From Dermanyssus gallinae (Eukaryota; Arthropoda; Arachnida; Mesostigmata; Dermanyssidae): DNA of 64,000 bases. Where the stretch lies: contig QVRM01005444.1 in the NCBI GenBank assembly GCA_003439945.1, positions 89,501-153,500 of the forward strand, given 5' to 3'. How positions within the stretch are numbered: the stretch's first letter is position 1; the number at the start of each line of letters is the position of its first letter. Made by a program: the position numbers and the translations under genes. Below are positions 1 through 13,078 of the stretch, piece by piece. The notes under the pieces are model-generated. The model ran no database searches. It saw only the letters and a program-made list of their open reading frames with translations, and was not told where the DNA came from.

Positions 1-3000
1 GTCGCACGTCGCACGGAAGCACAGCATGAGCACAGCTGTCGAACGTTGTCGTAGTAATGCGATGTCGGACTCCGACTACCGATACGTAGGACAACTGCAC
101 TAGTAAGACACGTTCGCTGGATTTCCGTAGCACGCACGTGACTCGTGCACCAAAAACGACGCGCCGCCGCGGCGAGCCAATATGTTGTAGCGAGTTCTGG
201 CTACGCGCGAACAACGCCGCATTCTGTGTTGCTGTTGTTGCGGGTGAATGAACGAATAAATGAAACACTGCTAGCTTTATTGAGTCCATGAGTACTGTAT
301 GCGAATACACTCGAAAGCATACAGCCTCTGTACTTGCGGAGGTTGCCCAGGGGCTAGAACAAAGGATGATGCTGCTGCTGCTGCAGCAGCAGCGACAGTT
401 TTGTTGGTGATGATTGCTGCAAGCTAAGGGGTAGGCTCGGAAGACGTCTCGGGAACCTTGATACGCCAGCGATAATTAATGACAAAGGTTCGGCTACATT
501 TTGTTGGTCGGCATTTGTATCCGAAAACACTGAATACTGAAGGTTGCGACATCAGGTCACGATATTCACCTGCCACACTTCTAGCAATTCGCTGTCTGGA
601 CCGACCAAGCCATATTTCGGAACGCATTGCTAGACATCTGCTTCTATCCATACCCGCATGAAATTCTACGAAATATTATATTCACCTATATGTGAAAGGC
701 TGCAGTTTATCGGCTGCACCGCTTCACTGTGGTAACATGCATTTCTAGCTTAGTTAATGAGCGTGTGCGCAGTAAGGAAAGCCATGAGAGTGTACTCTCT
801 CGGTTTATGTTCAACAACGTTTTCTAGCCCTTCACTAATGCAAAGAAGTCTTCAAAAGAGATTGTACCTATCTAGATATGTTTCGCAGTCGTCAACACGC
901 TTCAGCTGCTGATAAAATTACCTGAACGCAGGTAGGCTCCTAACTTACGCCTGTTTTTCACCCTGCACCTGCTTGCCTACTAACCATTTCAACTTGCCCC
1001 AACCACTGTGACCCAGTTCTTTTTTGCGACTCAAATCAATGTGATCAATGTAAAATCAATGTAGACAAAATTCAAACAGCTTTTTCAATTGCAATTTCTT
1101 CGTCCCACAGTCCAGTGAAGCAATGCTCGGGTATTGCTGGATGTAAGTTGTTTATGGCGCCTGCATATTCCTACATGCTTGTCCACAATCGTTATGCTGT
1201 TGGAGCTACTATGTCGAATTCTAGCTATGCTATAAAAAATATTTTTATATACGTAATTAACGTATGTCTGGTGCATGGCAAGCGTGCTTCCGGAAAAAAA
1301 CTGTACGCAAACCCAAATCATATTTGGCCTCGGTCTGAGTACAGAGCTTTTAAGCACGACATCGTCAGGCGGTGAGGTCTTAAGGATCCGATGTAAACTG
1401 GCCACCCACAATCTCACCTCCAACAGCGTCAACGGATCGTCAACACCGACCCGGACTAGCCCCGACATAATTTCTTAGGCCGGTTGACCTGCTCATCAGG
1501 CTCCGCCCGGTTGTAGTCTTGGTCTCGTCACTGGACGGAGATCTGATGAGGGCGTCGCTGCGCCCGACCTACCGTCAAACACTGAGGGTTCCTGATCGAC
1601 ATCGACTCAGAAGAACGTGATCACCTCTGGAAGGCCTTCTTACAAAAAAACCATGGCTGGCAATGCTCGCCTCTAAAGATCGGCGTGTAGCGCACGCGGG
1701 CTTTTTGCGTTAGGCTCAGCTCTCACAGGTACGTGTCACTTTAGATCGCGTTATCGTTATCAGCTCTTTATTCGTTTCGCGCGATGTGAATTACAAAATA
1801 TTTTACGAAAGTTACGCCATTGTCGGCATTTTTCTACCGATACGCTAGAAGTAACACCAAGCAGTGTAGATGTAGCGCCGATAAATTCGACAGCCGCGTC
1901 GACTTCGAAAAATATACTGTATTGTATGACAAATATAAATGCATAGTTAAATGGTTTACAGCATATCATACTGATATTGTGTACCATAGAGAAAGAGAGA
2001 GCGCGTGTTTAGGCTCGCAAGCATTTTAAGGAAAACAGCTGTCTGGAGGGCAGGGCTTGCGATAACTTAAGAATAAAGCGTATAAAGCGCATATAATTAT
2101 ATACGTACGCCTGGGGCAATCATCGGACGCAATCGAAAATTAGGGAGAGCTGACCAAACAATCACAAAAATTCACCTAAAGAAAACAAAAAGCCTTTATA
2201 CAGAGCTGAAATGAAATACTGGCACTGTCTTTGCGCAGCAGTCAATCTCTTCAGAGAAACGCTGGTCCGCTTACCCATCTCTGCTTTCCCTATAACGACC
2301 GAATAAGTGAATGCTCTAATCCGCATTAAACAGTGGAAGGTCTCCTGCCCATGATGGAGTTTGCCCTGAAGCGACGAAGGCACTCTCCGACGCCTTCCGG
2401 AGACCACCGGATATATTGCGCAAAGAAGGTTCTTTGCAGTCTGGAAAATACCTACTGAGCATCCATGAGAAGACTTTGGAAGGTAGTGTAGCTAGAATGC
2501 TGGCTCAGATACCGGGCGAACGAAATGCACGTTAGTCGATTCTTGGAGCAATCCTATGGAACAATGCCTACAGCGAGATTATTGAAACAGATTACCTACC
2601 AGAAAGAGTCTTGACTGTAGCACATTATTCTAATTAGGCGCTACTGTTCACCGGCCAGTATGATTAAGAGCTGTAACCGAAAGACAGGCAATAAATACTC
2701 TGTAGGTGGTGTCAACCTAAATGAGAGCTTGCTGTTTAGAGCTGGTCCTGCAAAGAACCAAGCCCATCTTGTTGGTTGACCCGAGGGAAATTGGAGAGCG
2801 ATGCATCCAACTCCGAGGCCAGTAAATCGCACGCACTACCAAATAAGTGAAATGTTTATGGTTGGTACGAGATTGGAGACAATTCCTCCATTTGCGACAA
2901 TGCGCTGGTCAAAGCTGACCTAACAGTTAATACCTTGGGAAGATTCGTATCACGAACGGAAGGCGCCGGAAAAAACGCAAAACGAAAAAAAAACAAAAAA

Positions 3001-6000
3001 AAACGGCAAACCAGCTGTGGTAGCAGATGCGATATAGTACTATACGCACCACACACAGCGCTAAACTGCAGAGGTGCAAAGGTTGTGAAACGCCTGGAAA
3101 GCGCCCAACGGCAACCGGTGCTTAGGGCCTGCCGAGCATAGCGGACGGTGCAGACAGTGAAGGCTGCGCTGAAAGAAGAACGTCTGGACACCACGAGCCT
3201 AGTGCCAGTGTGGACCAAAAAGGCTAACACTACACACAAGTGACCCTGGCACAAAGGACGCCATGACAAGACAGACACTCATTCTGACACGCGGTCGTTG
3301 GTGACAGGCGTATGGCTATTGATTTTTCCAACAGCACCTCTGTCGTATATTAGCGAGTCGATCCCTCTCTAGTTTGCGTGCAACTCCTCGATGGAGGATC
3401 ACGCTGAACAGGAGTGTCTTTTAGGGCAAGCCTTTCCGGAATAAGATGCTCCAAGGACCATCGGAACGCCGGAAGCCACTCACGCCGAAAAATACGATCA
3501 GATGAATGCTGGAAACCGAAGACAACTGGCCGCTTTGACGGAACAACATAAGCAAGATGATGATGATGAAATCAACCAACAGGCTGACGGATCGGTTGGT
3601 GTACGTTCGAGTGACGACCTCAACGGGGCTGCTATTTGCTTGGCACATTGTAACTCCTGTCATGACGAGATCGCTGGATCGGGGTCAAGTCCTATACGCA
3701 GTCTGCAGAACGCTAGCTGCAGAAATGCGTAAATGCATGTGTACCCTCCAAAGAGAACAACAAGTTGCTTGCACTAGCTATCGTACGTGTGGTCACAGTG
3801 GTGGTACGAGGCTAAGCCGTCGTCAATTGTTCGTTTTGTCATAACGAGCTTTACTTTGTTTCTGGATGTAGTACTCCGTAGAGAGTACTGTTGTCGATAG
3901 ACTTGTCGGTTGTTTTGGTTCATTGCTGTTTCTTGCAAACTCACGCATTCACTTGGATATAGGCAATCAAGTACTAAGGCATTTAGGAAAGCTTTTAGTA
4001 CATAATATCCTCGTAAATATTAAGAAAAGTCATGCCAAACTAATGTTAAATATGTTTAACATCGTCCATACGGCGACGTGTCGTGAGAAGAATATTCTTT
4101 CAAAGTTTGTAGCAACAAAACGAGCTCTAAATCATATGTTCCCATACAGAGAGTAACTCGCCAACTCCATGGAAACTTGACGGTAACAGACTAAACATTT
4201 TCTTGAATAAAGCTTATTAATAATACCGTTTATTGGTGGCAGCTATTGCGCTCGGACACGTGCACATGCACAGAGAGAGCACTTTTTTCGTCTTCAAAAA
4301 CCCGCACTTTTTTTATAGCGTACTATTAATATTTTTGTCACTCAGTCACACATACATTTCAGCCCGCATATATAGTCGCACTAGTATTAGTCGTATGCAA
4401 AAGTTCACACTTTTTTTACGATTCAAAAGTCACAAAAACTAAACGTATTTTCCCTTGATTGTATTGCATTAAACGTGTGTAGGTACAGAGCCATGGCCGC
4501 AGAAATTCCTGCCCAGAGAGATATGATGAAGGAGATGGCGCTGCTTCGGCTGCTTATGCGGTTGCCCCGAAGTGACAGCAACCAAAGTGTGGTGTTATCC
4601 ATGTGGCGGTGCGAAGCGGCTGCTGGCCGGGAGCTTGCATCGGCCTGGGGTTTGGGCAGTATCCGTTCGTTTGTCCGTCCGTCCGTTCTCATCCTTCTAC
4701 TTCTGTTATGCAGGCAGAACTCCAGCACGAGCCCGCCACGCTTACGTATCGCGCCGTACACAAGCCGCCACCGTCACTTCAGATTCAGACCTCGACACTC
4801 TGGATTATGATCAGGGTGGACTCTTTTGAAGTTGCCTAGTTTTGGTTGCGCAGTCAGTCCGCGGGACATCCGACGGCCAGGCATATGTATAACCAGCGCA
4901 GACTATGCAAAGGGGCCTGTCTATGTAGTCCAAAGGCCGTTTAGCACACAAACCCACTCTCTACTGCCAGCTGAATGCTATTTGAATACATTAAGAAGTG
5001 CAGCGCCGCCCCGCACTTATATCACCCGTTAGCGTGTGTGTGTGGTCAAATCTCTTTTGTCGCTATCGACGTTGGCTAAATTGCCGTCTTGAAGCACTCG
5101 CTACAGACCCTTGCTACTGGAATCGCTAAGCACATCTGAACTCGAGATCCCTGCAATTGTTGTTGTTGCTGTTGTTGTTGTCGTCGTTGTCGTTGGTTGT
5201 TGGTGCCGTTGTTGCTGTTGGTTGTTGTTGTTGTAGTTGTAGTTGTTGTTGCTGTTGTCATTCTCGTTGTTGTTGTCGTTGTTGTTGTTGTCGTCGTTGT
5301 TGTCGTTGTCGTTGTTGTTGCTGTTGTTGCTGTCGATGCTGTTGTTGTTGTTTTTCATATGCACGAATGTTCAGAGTGATGTTGTTATTGTTTGTGCAGC
5401 CCGCTTTGGTTTTTAGCCCTTTTTAATGACAGCCGGTTTGGCGCGCCTTTAGAAGGTTGACCCTGATTCGAGAAACGTACTGACGGTGGTGTAGGTGGCT
5501 AATTGTAGCGCCATTCCAATCGGGGTGTTGCAACTACATATTTATGTATAAATATTTAAATAAAGGAGGTTATAAGTAACTAAAGAAAGATAGAAATCCA
5601 GCAAGAAATACCGATGAACGTTGAACCAACGCTTTAATGCTAAGGAAGGTTACGAGCTAGAAGTGGCGACTGAGAGGCAAACAGAAATTATTTTTTGCCA
5701 CACGTTCTAGCGTGTTACCGTCGATAACAGCGGAAACAAGCAGTTTCGATGTCTGCCGCGCATGGGGTCAAGTACAGTATAATGTTAGTGTCGGCACTAC
5801 GATACGAAACGCTACGAACGTGAAACGTTAATCATTGATATAGTAAGCAGATGCCGTGAATATAATTTCGCTAATCATGGGGTTTCACTCCACGTTGGCG
5901 TCTCCCTAACGATTTTTGGCAGCGTAAAATACCTTACTATGAAGCGAAATTGCTAGAGTAACTGTCATCATTGAAGCTATGGTAAAGGATTGCGGTACGA

Positions 6001-6378
6001 TCTACGTAGCTACGCTTCCCTTTTAGCTATTCGTTTGATTTCTCACAATCCGAACGATATGCAAAAACTGCATTTAAAGAGTATACTCGTACAACGTTCG
6101 TTTGTAAAGTCCTGTTATTTCAGTTGAACTTGTGTGAAACAGGCTTCCTGCCAGTACCGTTAATGCCAACATTATACTAGCGTTCCGGAAGAAAATAACA
6201 TGTTTCGTGTGGGACACATAAACATCGTATTTTCTAAAAACGTTTGGTATAAAGTGGCATCAAGAAAAATGCGCTTGTGTGAGTCATGCAATTAAGTTAA
6301 TAAGCTACGCTTTCAATTAACTTGAAACTGCTTTGTCTGTCTATTAGAAGAAGCGTATTCACACATAATGGGTCTCAT
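1..6378. other. No gene recognised
   Basis: Both strands contain only short ORFs (under about 140 codons) with no domain I recognise. Short stretches such as 4475-4810 (an ATG in a favourable context followed by an M/L/R-rich reading frame) could be exons, but nothing supports this. The stretch holds an imperfect GTT/CAA tract at 5155-5352 and otherwise ordinary, moderately AT-rich DNA. Confidence 0.5.
5155..5352. repeat. Imperfect (GTT)n / (CAA)n trinucleotide tract
   Basis: About 200 bp of GTT units interrupted by GTC and GCT. On the minus strand it reads as an Asn/Gln/Asp/Thr-rich frame, but every frame on both strands is similarly open, as expected for a repeat. It is not called as coding. 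Confidence 0.85.
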
Positions 6379-6418
6379 TATATATATATGTATGTATATA
6401 TATATATATATATATATA
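6379..6418. repeat. (TA)n microsatellite
   Basis: About 40 bp of TA dinucleotides interrupted by TATG units. Confidence 0.9.
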
Positions 6419-6539
6419 GAAGAAAAATAAGTAGCGCACGAACGATCATACAGCGATACGTCTACAAAAACATCCGGTTTCCCTTAACAGGTGGTTTAAC
6501 GGGTCTTGGCGCAGCGGCGCACAAGGTGGTGGCGAGGGC

Positions 6540-9420
6540 AAGATCCTAGCGCGCAAGAGGTACTTCTTTAGCGACTGCGGCTACTAGGGGGGCGGGGGGG
6601 GGGAGGGCGCTTAAACGATCGTCCCGCACACCGGTGGCGGGGGCGGGGCGAGGACGCCTTGATTGGTACATGTACGTGCGTCGCACCCCCCCCCCCCCCC
6701 CGCCTTCATGCCTTTGAGACGCGGTGAACTATAATAGTTACAGCTGCGCAAACGCAGAAACGAGTAGCTGCCGACTACTTAATTACTTGGAGAACTGTGC
6801 AAGCCTTAGCGACGTTCTAACCGCAACAACGACAACAGCAGCAGCGGCAGCAACAACAGCCGCCAGATCAACAATGACAGCAGCAGCAACAACAACAGCT
6901 GCCAGATCAACAACAACCGCAGCAGTAGCAGCAGACGCTCCCGACCAGGTGGGCGACGCGTCAGCTGTGCCCGAGTACCTCGTCCGGTTTGCGCCTGCCA
7001 GTTTCCGCCCGCTTTCACCACGATAGCGGCTGAAACGAAGGAGAGGGCGCTGCTTCCCCCCGACCCCGAAAATCGACACAAGTGCCCAAAGTGTCAAGCG
7101 TAGGTCGTTGCACTAACATGGACGAAGGAAAATTTCTTGGTCGCCTGGTCGCGAAGACGAAAGCGACGATGCCGACGACATCCAGCACACACCAGCCCGC
7201 GCGGCAACGCTCTGGTGTTCTAAGGCGCGAGAAGCGCCCCGGCAATGGGACAGGGTGGCCCAAGGCGACAAAGGGTTGAACTGCAAAGATCTCGTCTTTA
7301 ACATATAGGACGTTATCGGTGTGACAATTGGCGTGCGGCGACGGCGTCGGTGACACCAACAGAGCGCCATATCAGGTGTCGGCGCGTGTCGAAGCCGACT
7401 TCCGAGGTCTGCTGTCCCGAAGTCGCCGCCGCTGAAGTCGAAGGGGGACAAGCACCGACGGATTGGGAAGGCGCCGGGGCATGCTGGCAGAAGGCATCTA
7501 AGCACCAAGTGCAGGACGACAGGCAACTTAGCGTTGGCAGCGCAGGCTCGATCGGCTTGCCGATCGAGCTCTGCAAATAGAGCCGAGGCAAAGCGACAGA
7601 CAACGGTGCTGCTCGCCAACGAGTGCGTGTGGCTACAGCCAACCACGCTGACTGGAGTCGAGCTCTTGGTATACTGCTACTACTACCACTACTTTAACTT
7701 CTGCTGCTGCTGCTTGTGGTGGGGGTGTTGGCGGTGGTGGTGGTAGGGGTGATCATCGTTGTGGGGTAGTACCTACCGTAGCAGTTGCTGCCAGGAATGG
7801 CACCCACAGCCACCCCCGCGTTCGCGACTGCGGTGGCTCGCCGGTCGGTCGGCGGCCCTTCGGCGAACCTGGCCAGCCAAAGCGACGCATTCTAGCGTGA
7901 ACGAGCAAACGTACGCCAGGCAGCGTGTAAGCGACTCTGCCAGGCAGGCAGCCGCCAACTAGCCAGCCAGCGAACGAACGAACCGGCCAGGCCGCATTTA
8001 GCTACAGTCGCTGCAGCACTAAGGTCGTTAGGCAACTGCTTTTCCCCAGAAGCCCTTCTCGCTGTCCCGCGCCCCGTCCCCCCCCCCCCCCCCAGACACA
8101 CACGCACCCCTTCCATAGTAGCTAGGTTTGGCACCTTATATGGCACAGCCAGCGCCGCCACCATCTCCACTAGCTTTACCAGCTACCACCACTGGCGACG
8201 ACCACATTTTCACACCCACCTTTTTCTCTTCGTCATAACCAGAGCCCGTTAGCTAGTTTCGGCGCCCGTCCCGCGGGGGTAGGTACGCAGCAGTATCGCG
8301 GGAATCGTACACGTTGAATATTTTGCGGTCGGCATCTATCAGTGTGTGTAGCGATATTTCCCGTTCGTGGTCCTACCTCAGCCGCCAAGTTCAAGAACAT
8401 GGCGAATGTCTAGATGATGGTTGTGGCAAGTTCCCTTCTTGATACTTCAATTCGGCTTCGGAGGTTCGGCTACCTGGACGACACAGGCGTACATATGGCA
8501 ACGACGGAGGCTGGTGTTGCCCGATAGACACGGGGCGGAAGGGAGGCCTTGGGAAGCAGAGGTGAGGGTTTTTCTAATGAGCATCTAGCAGGGGCACGCG
8601 CAGTGTAGTATGGAGAAAAGACGACACGTAATGGTGAAATAATACAAAAAAGGAGAGAGAGAGAAGCAGAGAGATACATCAAATATGAGAAGGAAAATAA
8701 GAGCAAGAAAGAACACGTGGGAGAGAAGCGCAATGCCAGTCGCTGTCTTTATGTTAGGTACAGCATCGATACAAAAAAAATATCGGTGCTTCGTCAAGCC
8801 AAGATTGAGTTCTCATAGAGAGTCATCGTCATTTCAGAGCAAACCTAGACATTCAGGCGGTATAGGCACATCACTTACGGTATCCCGCCGCGACCGGGTC
8901 AGGGTACGAGGAACTGGAGGATAGGCATAGCGATGGAATATGTAGAGTGTGCAGCATAAGACATGTAGATTGCTCAGATCTCCAGGTGATCCTCGCCCCC
9001 CCCCCCCTCTGCACCTACGGAAAGTGCTAGCAGGTAGACGACGCGATCAGATCAAATGGCTCAAATCAGATTCTCTAACCGAGCGCGCGAGATCAATGCG
9101 CGTGACCCTCTTCGCTACCTGGAAGCGAAAACCCCCGATAGCACCATTTTCGCGCATTTTTCGCGTGCAGCTCATAATAGATTTTATTGACACTCGAGAA
9201 GCTGCAGTATGTCTTTACCGAGGCTTCGCACGCAGCAAACCGACGGCACCGCTTCTACCTAACTGTCTCTCGTTCCACCTGGGTTTGGCGGAGTCTCAAC
9301 TCCCAGTCCCTGTTGCTTAGCCAGACCCCGCCTGACACGCCCCGACCTGTGGCGATCCGACACACATTCAGGCTGTCCACCGCATGCTGCCTCTATGTTT
9401 CCTCTGTTTCGCTGGATCCA
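6540..9420. other. GC-rich low-complexity region, possible promoter/5' UTR zone
   Basis: This block is clearly richer in G+C and CpG than its surroundings. It contains G and C homopolymers (C-run near 6686-6703, another near 8077-8093 and one near 8996-9007) and CAG/CAA-type trinucleotides. Several overlapping ORFs of 60-177 codons exist on both strands, but their composition follows the GC bias and none shows a known domain. It could be the upstream region of a gene outside the window; this is inference only. Confidence 0.35.
6820..6935. repeat. Imperfect CAG/CAA tract
   Basis: Runs of CAG, CAA and CGG units with two copies of a CCAGATCAACAA-type unit. One frame reads as Gln-rich with stops, another as Thr/Ala-rich without stops. 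There is no evidence for translation. Confidence 0.7.
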
Positions 9421-10039
9421 AGCTGTTCGTTGGCTTTCCGAACACTGTGTCATTATTAATGTACTCGTATATTTCACCTAATTAGTATCACTTCACCCGT
9501 TCAACTACCTGAATTTGTAAAGTGCTGATACTTTGCTAAAGCAGCAACGACAAGCTAATAACGGAAGAACCGAAATCGAAGCGGGCAAAATGGTAAAAAC
9601 AACAACAACAACAACAACAACAACCACTGGCAGCAGCAACGTAGACCGAACAACACTCGGACCAATTGTAACGGTAATCGAAGGCGAAACCCGGCTAATT
9701 TGTTGGGATTTCCCGCAACGATGGCCAACCCGTACCTCTCATACAATCCGTTTGTTGCTTGATCCGAGAAGAACTGGATAGGCATGTGTCAGTACCCATT
9801 CCAAATGCAGCATGCTCCTGTGCGAGGCAGACGCTGGAATTACATATAATGCAGTGGAGTATCAAGGGCGCCAAAATGGGCGACAAAGAAAGGTCTGGAT
9901 CTTCTCCCGTGCGCGGAATCATCCGCGTTTGACGCTGTTAGGATAACTGAGATATGCCGCAAGCACCGCAAAGAGATTAATTGTCTATTTACTCAATAAG
10001 CTGTGTCGGTCGCTCGATTCAGTTGATCTGTGAAAGCCA

Positions 10040-10436
10040 ACCTTACTCTGTGGTGACCTAAACTGCCTATTAGTTAAACCCAGCAATAGTAGGTGCAGCT
10101 TGCTGATCAGCGCCTTTTATGATTGTGGTCTGTGGCTTGCCACCTCTCCGGAGGCGTATACATTTGTGGGACCAGAGAGTAGATGATATGTTTGCAACAC
10201 GCATTGAAGAGATCTGCGTGACGCACCACGACGTGCTGTCGCAACTAACAGCTTTCGGAGCCAAATTGCATCTTCTGGTTGGACTCAGTGCGCGGCTGCC
10301 GGCGGAATCTCTAGTTCAACGAAGGTCAAAATGGTCGAAGCCACTAGACTTTGAATGTCTTGTTCTATATTGGCGAGAAATTGTGCCACCTTCAAGAGAG
10401 TTTTCGGTTGTTAAGTACGCCAGTTGTATTGTTTCA
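10040..10436 (+). pseudogene. LINE-A-like AP endonuclease fragment
   Basis: In + frames the segment reads GDLNC, then a stretch with CGLWLATSPEAYTF and ATRIEEICVTHHD. It follows the order of the endonuclease domain of the intact LINE ORF2 at 40330-43116 (GDLNCR, then YGLWVCTDRGTPTYY, then the conserved His region). A frame change near 10160 and the absence of a full ORF mark it as decayed. A SINE (10455-10626) is inserted at its 3' side, and LINE-like coding sequence resumes after it. This is the 5' half of an internally deleted LINE that continues to about 11095. Confidence 0.6.
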
Positions 10437-10454
10437 GTCATACGACGAAGTGTC

Positions 10455-10626
10455 GAGCCCGGTGGCGGCATGCGTCTGCGCCTCGCGACCGGAGGAGACA
10501 CAAAGGTGCGCGGGTTCGAGCCCCACCGTTGCAAATTTGTATTTTTTTTTATTATTTATTTGGGGGTCCGTCTAAGCAGTGCGAAAAGCAGTCCCATGGA
10601 CGTTAAATCTTGGCCCAATTTTTTTT
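10455..10626 (+). mobile_element. tRNA-derived SINE, copy 1 (18-bp target-site duplication)
   Basis: The element starts with a tRNA-like head: a degenerate box A region (GGTGGCGGCATGCG) and a perfect box B (GGTTCGAGCCC). A T-rich spacer and a body with GTCCGTCTA...GCGAAAAGCAGTCCC follow. It is flanked by an exact 18-bp direct repeat, GTCATACGACGAAGTGTC, at 10437-10454 and 10627-10644. The repeat lies in degraded LINE coding sequence that continues on both sides, so the insertion is younger than the LINE. Four more copies lie in the window. Transcription by RNA polymerase III and mobilisation by a LINE are inferred from the family type. Confidence 0.88.
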
Positions 10627-10644
10627 GTCATACGACGAAGTGTC

Positions 10645-11094
10645 TGCGAGAAGCGGCGTAAGGGCAGCGTCGCTTATATGAACGTAGAGCTGCGTAAGTT
10701 AAGCATTATGTTGTTTAAGCTTATATTATGTTCCAATTACACGATTTTATGCTGCGGTTATATCAATAGCCCAACAGGGTGTACAAACAGATGATTAGAT
10801 CAATAAAAAAGTACTACGCTTTAAATGAAGAAAACCGTCTCATTCTAGAAGCCATGAAACAACCGTATAAATAGATGCAAAGCGAATCCCGGGCTTTTGC
10901 TTGCCCTATCCTATGTAAGAAGCTACGAGTGTACTTCGGGCAGGTGTGCGCAACCGATAATACCATCCCAGAGAATGTTCCTAAACTTTTATCTACTTGT
11001 GGCCTGGCTATAAATGTGGATAAAACGAAGGCTGATAATTTCAAGGGAGGCGGAAGGCTGGCTCGCGACGATGAGCCACAGTGAACGACTCATT
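10645..11094 (+). pseudogene. LINE-A-like RT thumb fragment
   Basis: After the SINE the LINE-like frame resumes. Near 10980-11080 it reads GLAINVDKTKADNFKGGG, which corresponds to GLIVNVSKTKAVKFRRGG just after the YADD motif in the intact LINE ORF2 at 40330-43116. The RT palm between the endonuclease remnant (10040-10436) and this thumb is missing, so the copy is internally deleted. It runs directly into a LINE-P fragment at 11095. Confidence 0.55.
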
Positions 11095-11356
11095 AGCACC
11101 TCCAAAGGTTGGTGGCGTAGCGGTCTCGGCAGACCATGCTGGTAATCTAGCCAAGACGAGGAAGCTCGCGAAATACGTCTCAATAGGTTACCCACATGAT
11201 TCTCAGCCGCTAGCGTTCAAGACCCTGGGTGACCCAGGCAACGTCACTCGCAAACTCCTCCACAGGGTCGGTGAGCAGTTGAACCTCGTAACCGGAGACA
11301 AAGCGATATTCGGACTTCTTGAGACAACGCCTCGATCTCGACGTCCAACGCAGTAA
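11095..11356 (+). pseudogene. LINE-P C-terminal fragment
   Basis: The reading frame has the order DSLAPP, then an Ala/Lys-rich helix (AKTRKLAKY), then PLAFKTLGDPG and a helical tail. The same pattern recurs in the fragments at 44600, 52060 and 59786 (for example SPFAFETLGGPG and VPIALETLGPIS). It matches a conserved domain C-terminal to the reverse transcriptase in one group of invertebrate non-LTR elements, recalled by pattern only. There is no RT here. The frame ends at 11356 with TAA. Confidence 0.55.
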
Positions 11357-13065
11357 CGCGGCGTTCGTCCGGGGCACACTGCTGAAGTGGTCTCAGGTCA
11401 CTCTATACGAGATTTAGTAATATTTCTAGTGCACGCGTTCCCGGAAGAAAATTGTCGCTCCACTTGCAACCTTAAGAAATATATATATATATATATATAG
11501 GCGATTAGAAACAGCAAAGTGGTTACTCCACGAACCCGACGCAAAGTTGCTTATGCGATCTATCACAAAGTGCAAGTCTATATCGGAACAGACTAATGGT
11601 AGTCGCTAGGCTGCGGGAGGTTGACACTTGCATACGCATAACAACGGCAAGGTAGAGGTACGGATTGGCAGCATATCGCCTATCTATTGCAGGCTGACCC
11701 TGCAAGGCATATGGCCAAAATGGAACGCTACAACAGAACATATTTCATTTCCCTTTAAGACAGTACTTAACGAGATCATTTACATAATGCATGGTTATCA
11801 CTATGGGTGTGTTCAAGCGCTGTCTTCTCGACGAGAAATCTGAGTTGTGCACCTTCCGGTTCTGCCTGCAGAGGTGTGTTAAGTACCAGGTAGTACAATG
11901 CACTGCAGTGGAACAAAAATCGTTGCACTACCGCTCCCGGAAAGCGTGAAGAAGATAAAGGATCACGAAGAATTCCTTAGAAGAAGTGGATATTATACTC
12001 GATATGTAAAATAAACATATTGAAATATTAGGACGATGAAAAACTAGAAATTACCTAACGCAATTCAAAAAGCTAAATATGTACGCAGCTTGCGCCTGGT
12101 TTATGAATATTTGCTTAGATATTACTGAATAGCTGTTATACCTAAGAAAGGCTTTTCACGCTCCTAGAGACCAACTTAGTTCTCGGTAGTATTCTCAGCT
12201 CGTGTGAAAAGAATCGCACTGCATTACGAAATGGTCATTATGATATGTACTCTGCGTTAGACGTCTGTCGCCATCCTGATGAAAACTTGCGGAGGACGTG
12301 TACATAACTGCCGGAGAGTCTTCGTTGACTCATGCCTGATCTCCCGCAACTTCTCCTTTCGAGATTAGTTTAGACACTCCTCTCTGCTAACATCCTAAAG
12401 CACTTCTATTGTTCTGTCGGTGGATTAGTGGGTGTTCATATACTATTGTGTAATATGTGTACTACTTGTTTCGTTTCGCGAGGGCGAGCAGAGCTCAGAT
12501 AGATATCCTAGTTCGTGGCGGTGAGGCCGAATGGTCTAGTCATGGTTGTCGTCTATCGCGGTGTCGCCGGTTAGCTCCCCGTTGTAAATCGAAATTTCTT
12601 TGAGCAATGTCTATTGAGAAACGATAATAAATCACACCGCTGAGTGTCAGCAGCCCTGCTGCAACGAGGAAAGATCGGCTGAGCGTCCTCCTCCTATATG
12701 CGTGTGACAATCATTCCGGTTTTCATATTCGCCTTTGCAAGAATCGGGATACTCAAGCCGTCAAGGTAAGACGCTGAGTTATTTTCTTGAATAGAAGTGC
12801 GGGATACCGGCGTGTAGGCGTCTTCTTTACTTGTTCCTCTTTCTAGATAAAACTAGCTTATCACTATCGGTCCGCGCTTATTTCCATAGCGACACTTTCG
12901 TGTTAACATCAGGTGTTGCACCTGTTGGCGTATTGAAATTGTACGTGCTCCTCCTCCTATCTCAACTCTCATATATATATATATAAACACCGGTATTTCT
13001 TTTGAAGTACTTCCGAATCATATGGGAATGTCTTGCTCCCTTTAGTTTTTTGCGTGCTACACGGT
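11357..13065. other. No gene recognised
   Basis: AT-rich DNA with a (TA)n tract at 11479-11499. A tRNA-like stretch at about 12517-12583 is too degenerate to call. No coding pattern was seen. Confidence 0.5.
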
Positions 13066-13078
13066 TGGCAAGCAATCC

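Noticed and set aside
4475..4810. Possible small gene starting GCCATGGCC
   Set aside because: A good start context alone. No domain, no splice logic, and the frame turns low in complexity after about 55 codons.
5101..5364. Asn/Gln-rich open frame on the minus strand
   Set aside because: It arises from an imperfect CAA/GTT tract. Other frames are equally open, and no exon boundaries or flanking coding sequence exist.
10510..10522. tRNA gene suggested by box B (GGTTCGAGCCC) here and in four other places
   Set aside because: No cloverleaf or acceptor stem forms. The sequence recurs with a common non-tRNA body and TSDs, so it is a SINE.
12517..12583. tRNA-like stretch with TGGTCTAGTCATGG and GGTTAGCTCCC
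   Set aside because: Box B is mutated and arms do not pair. It could be an old tRNA-derived SINE, but only one copy was seen.
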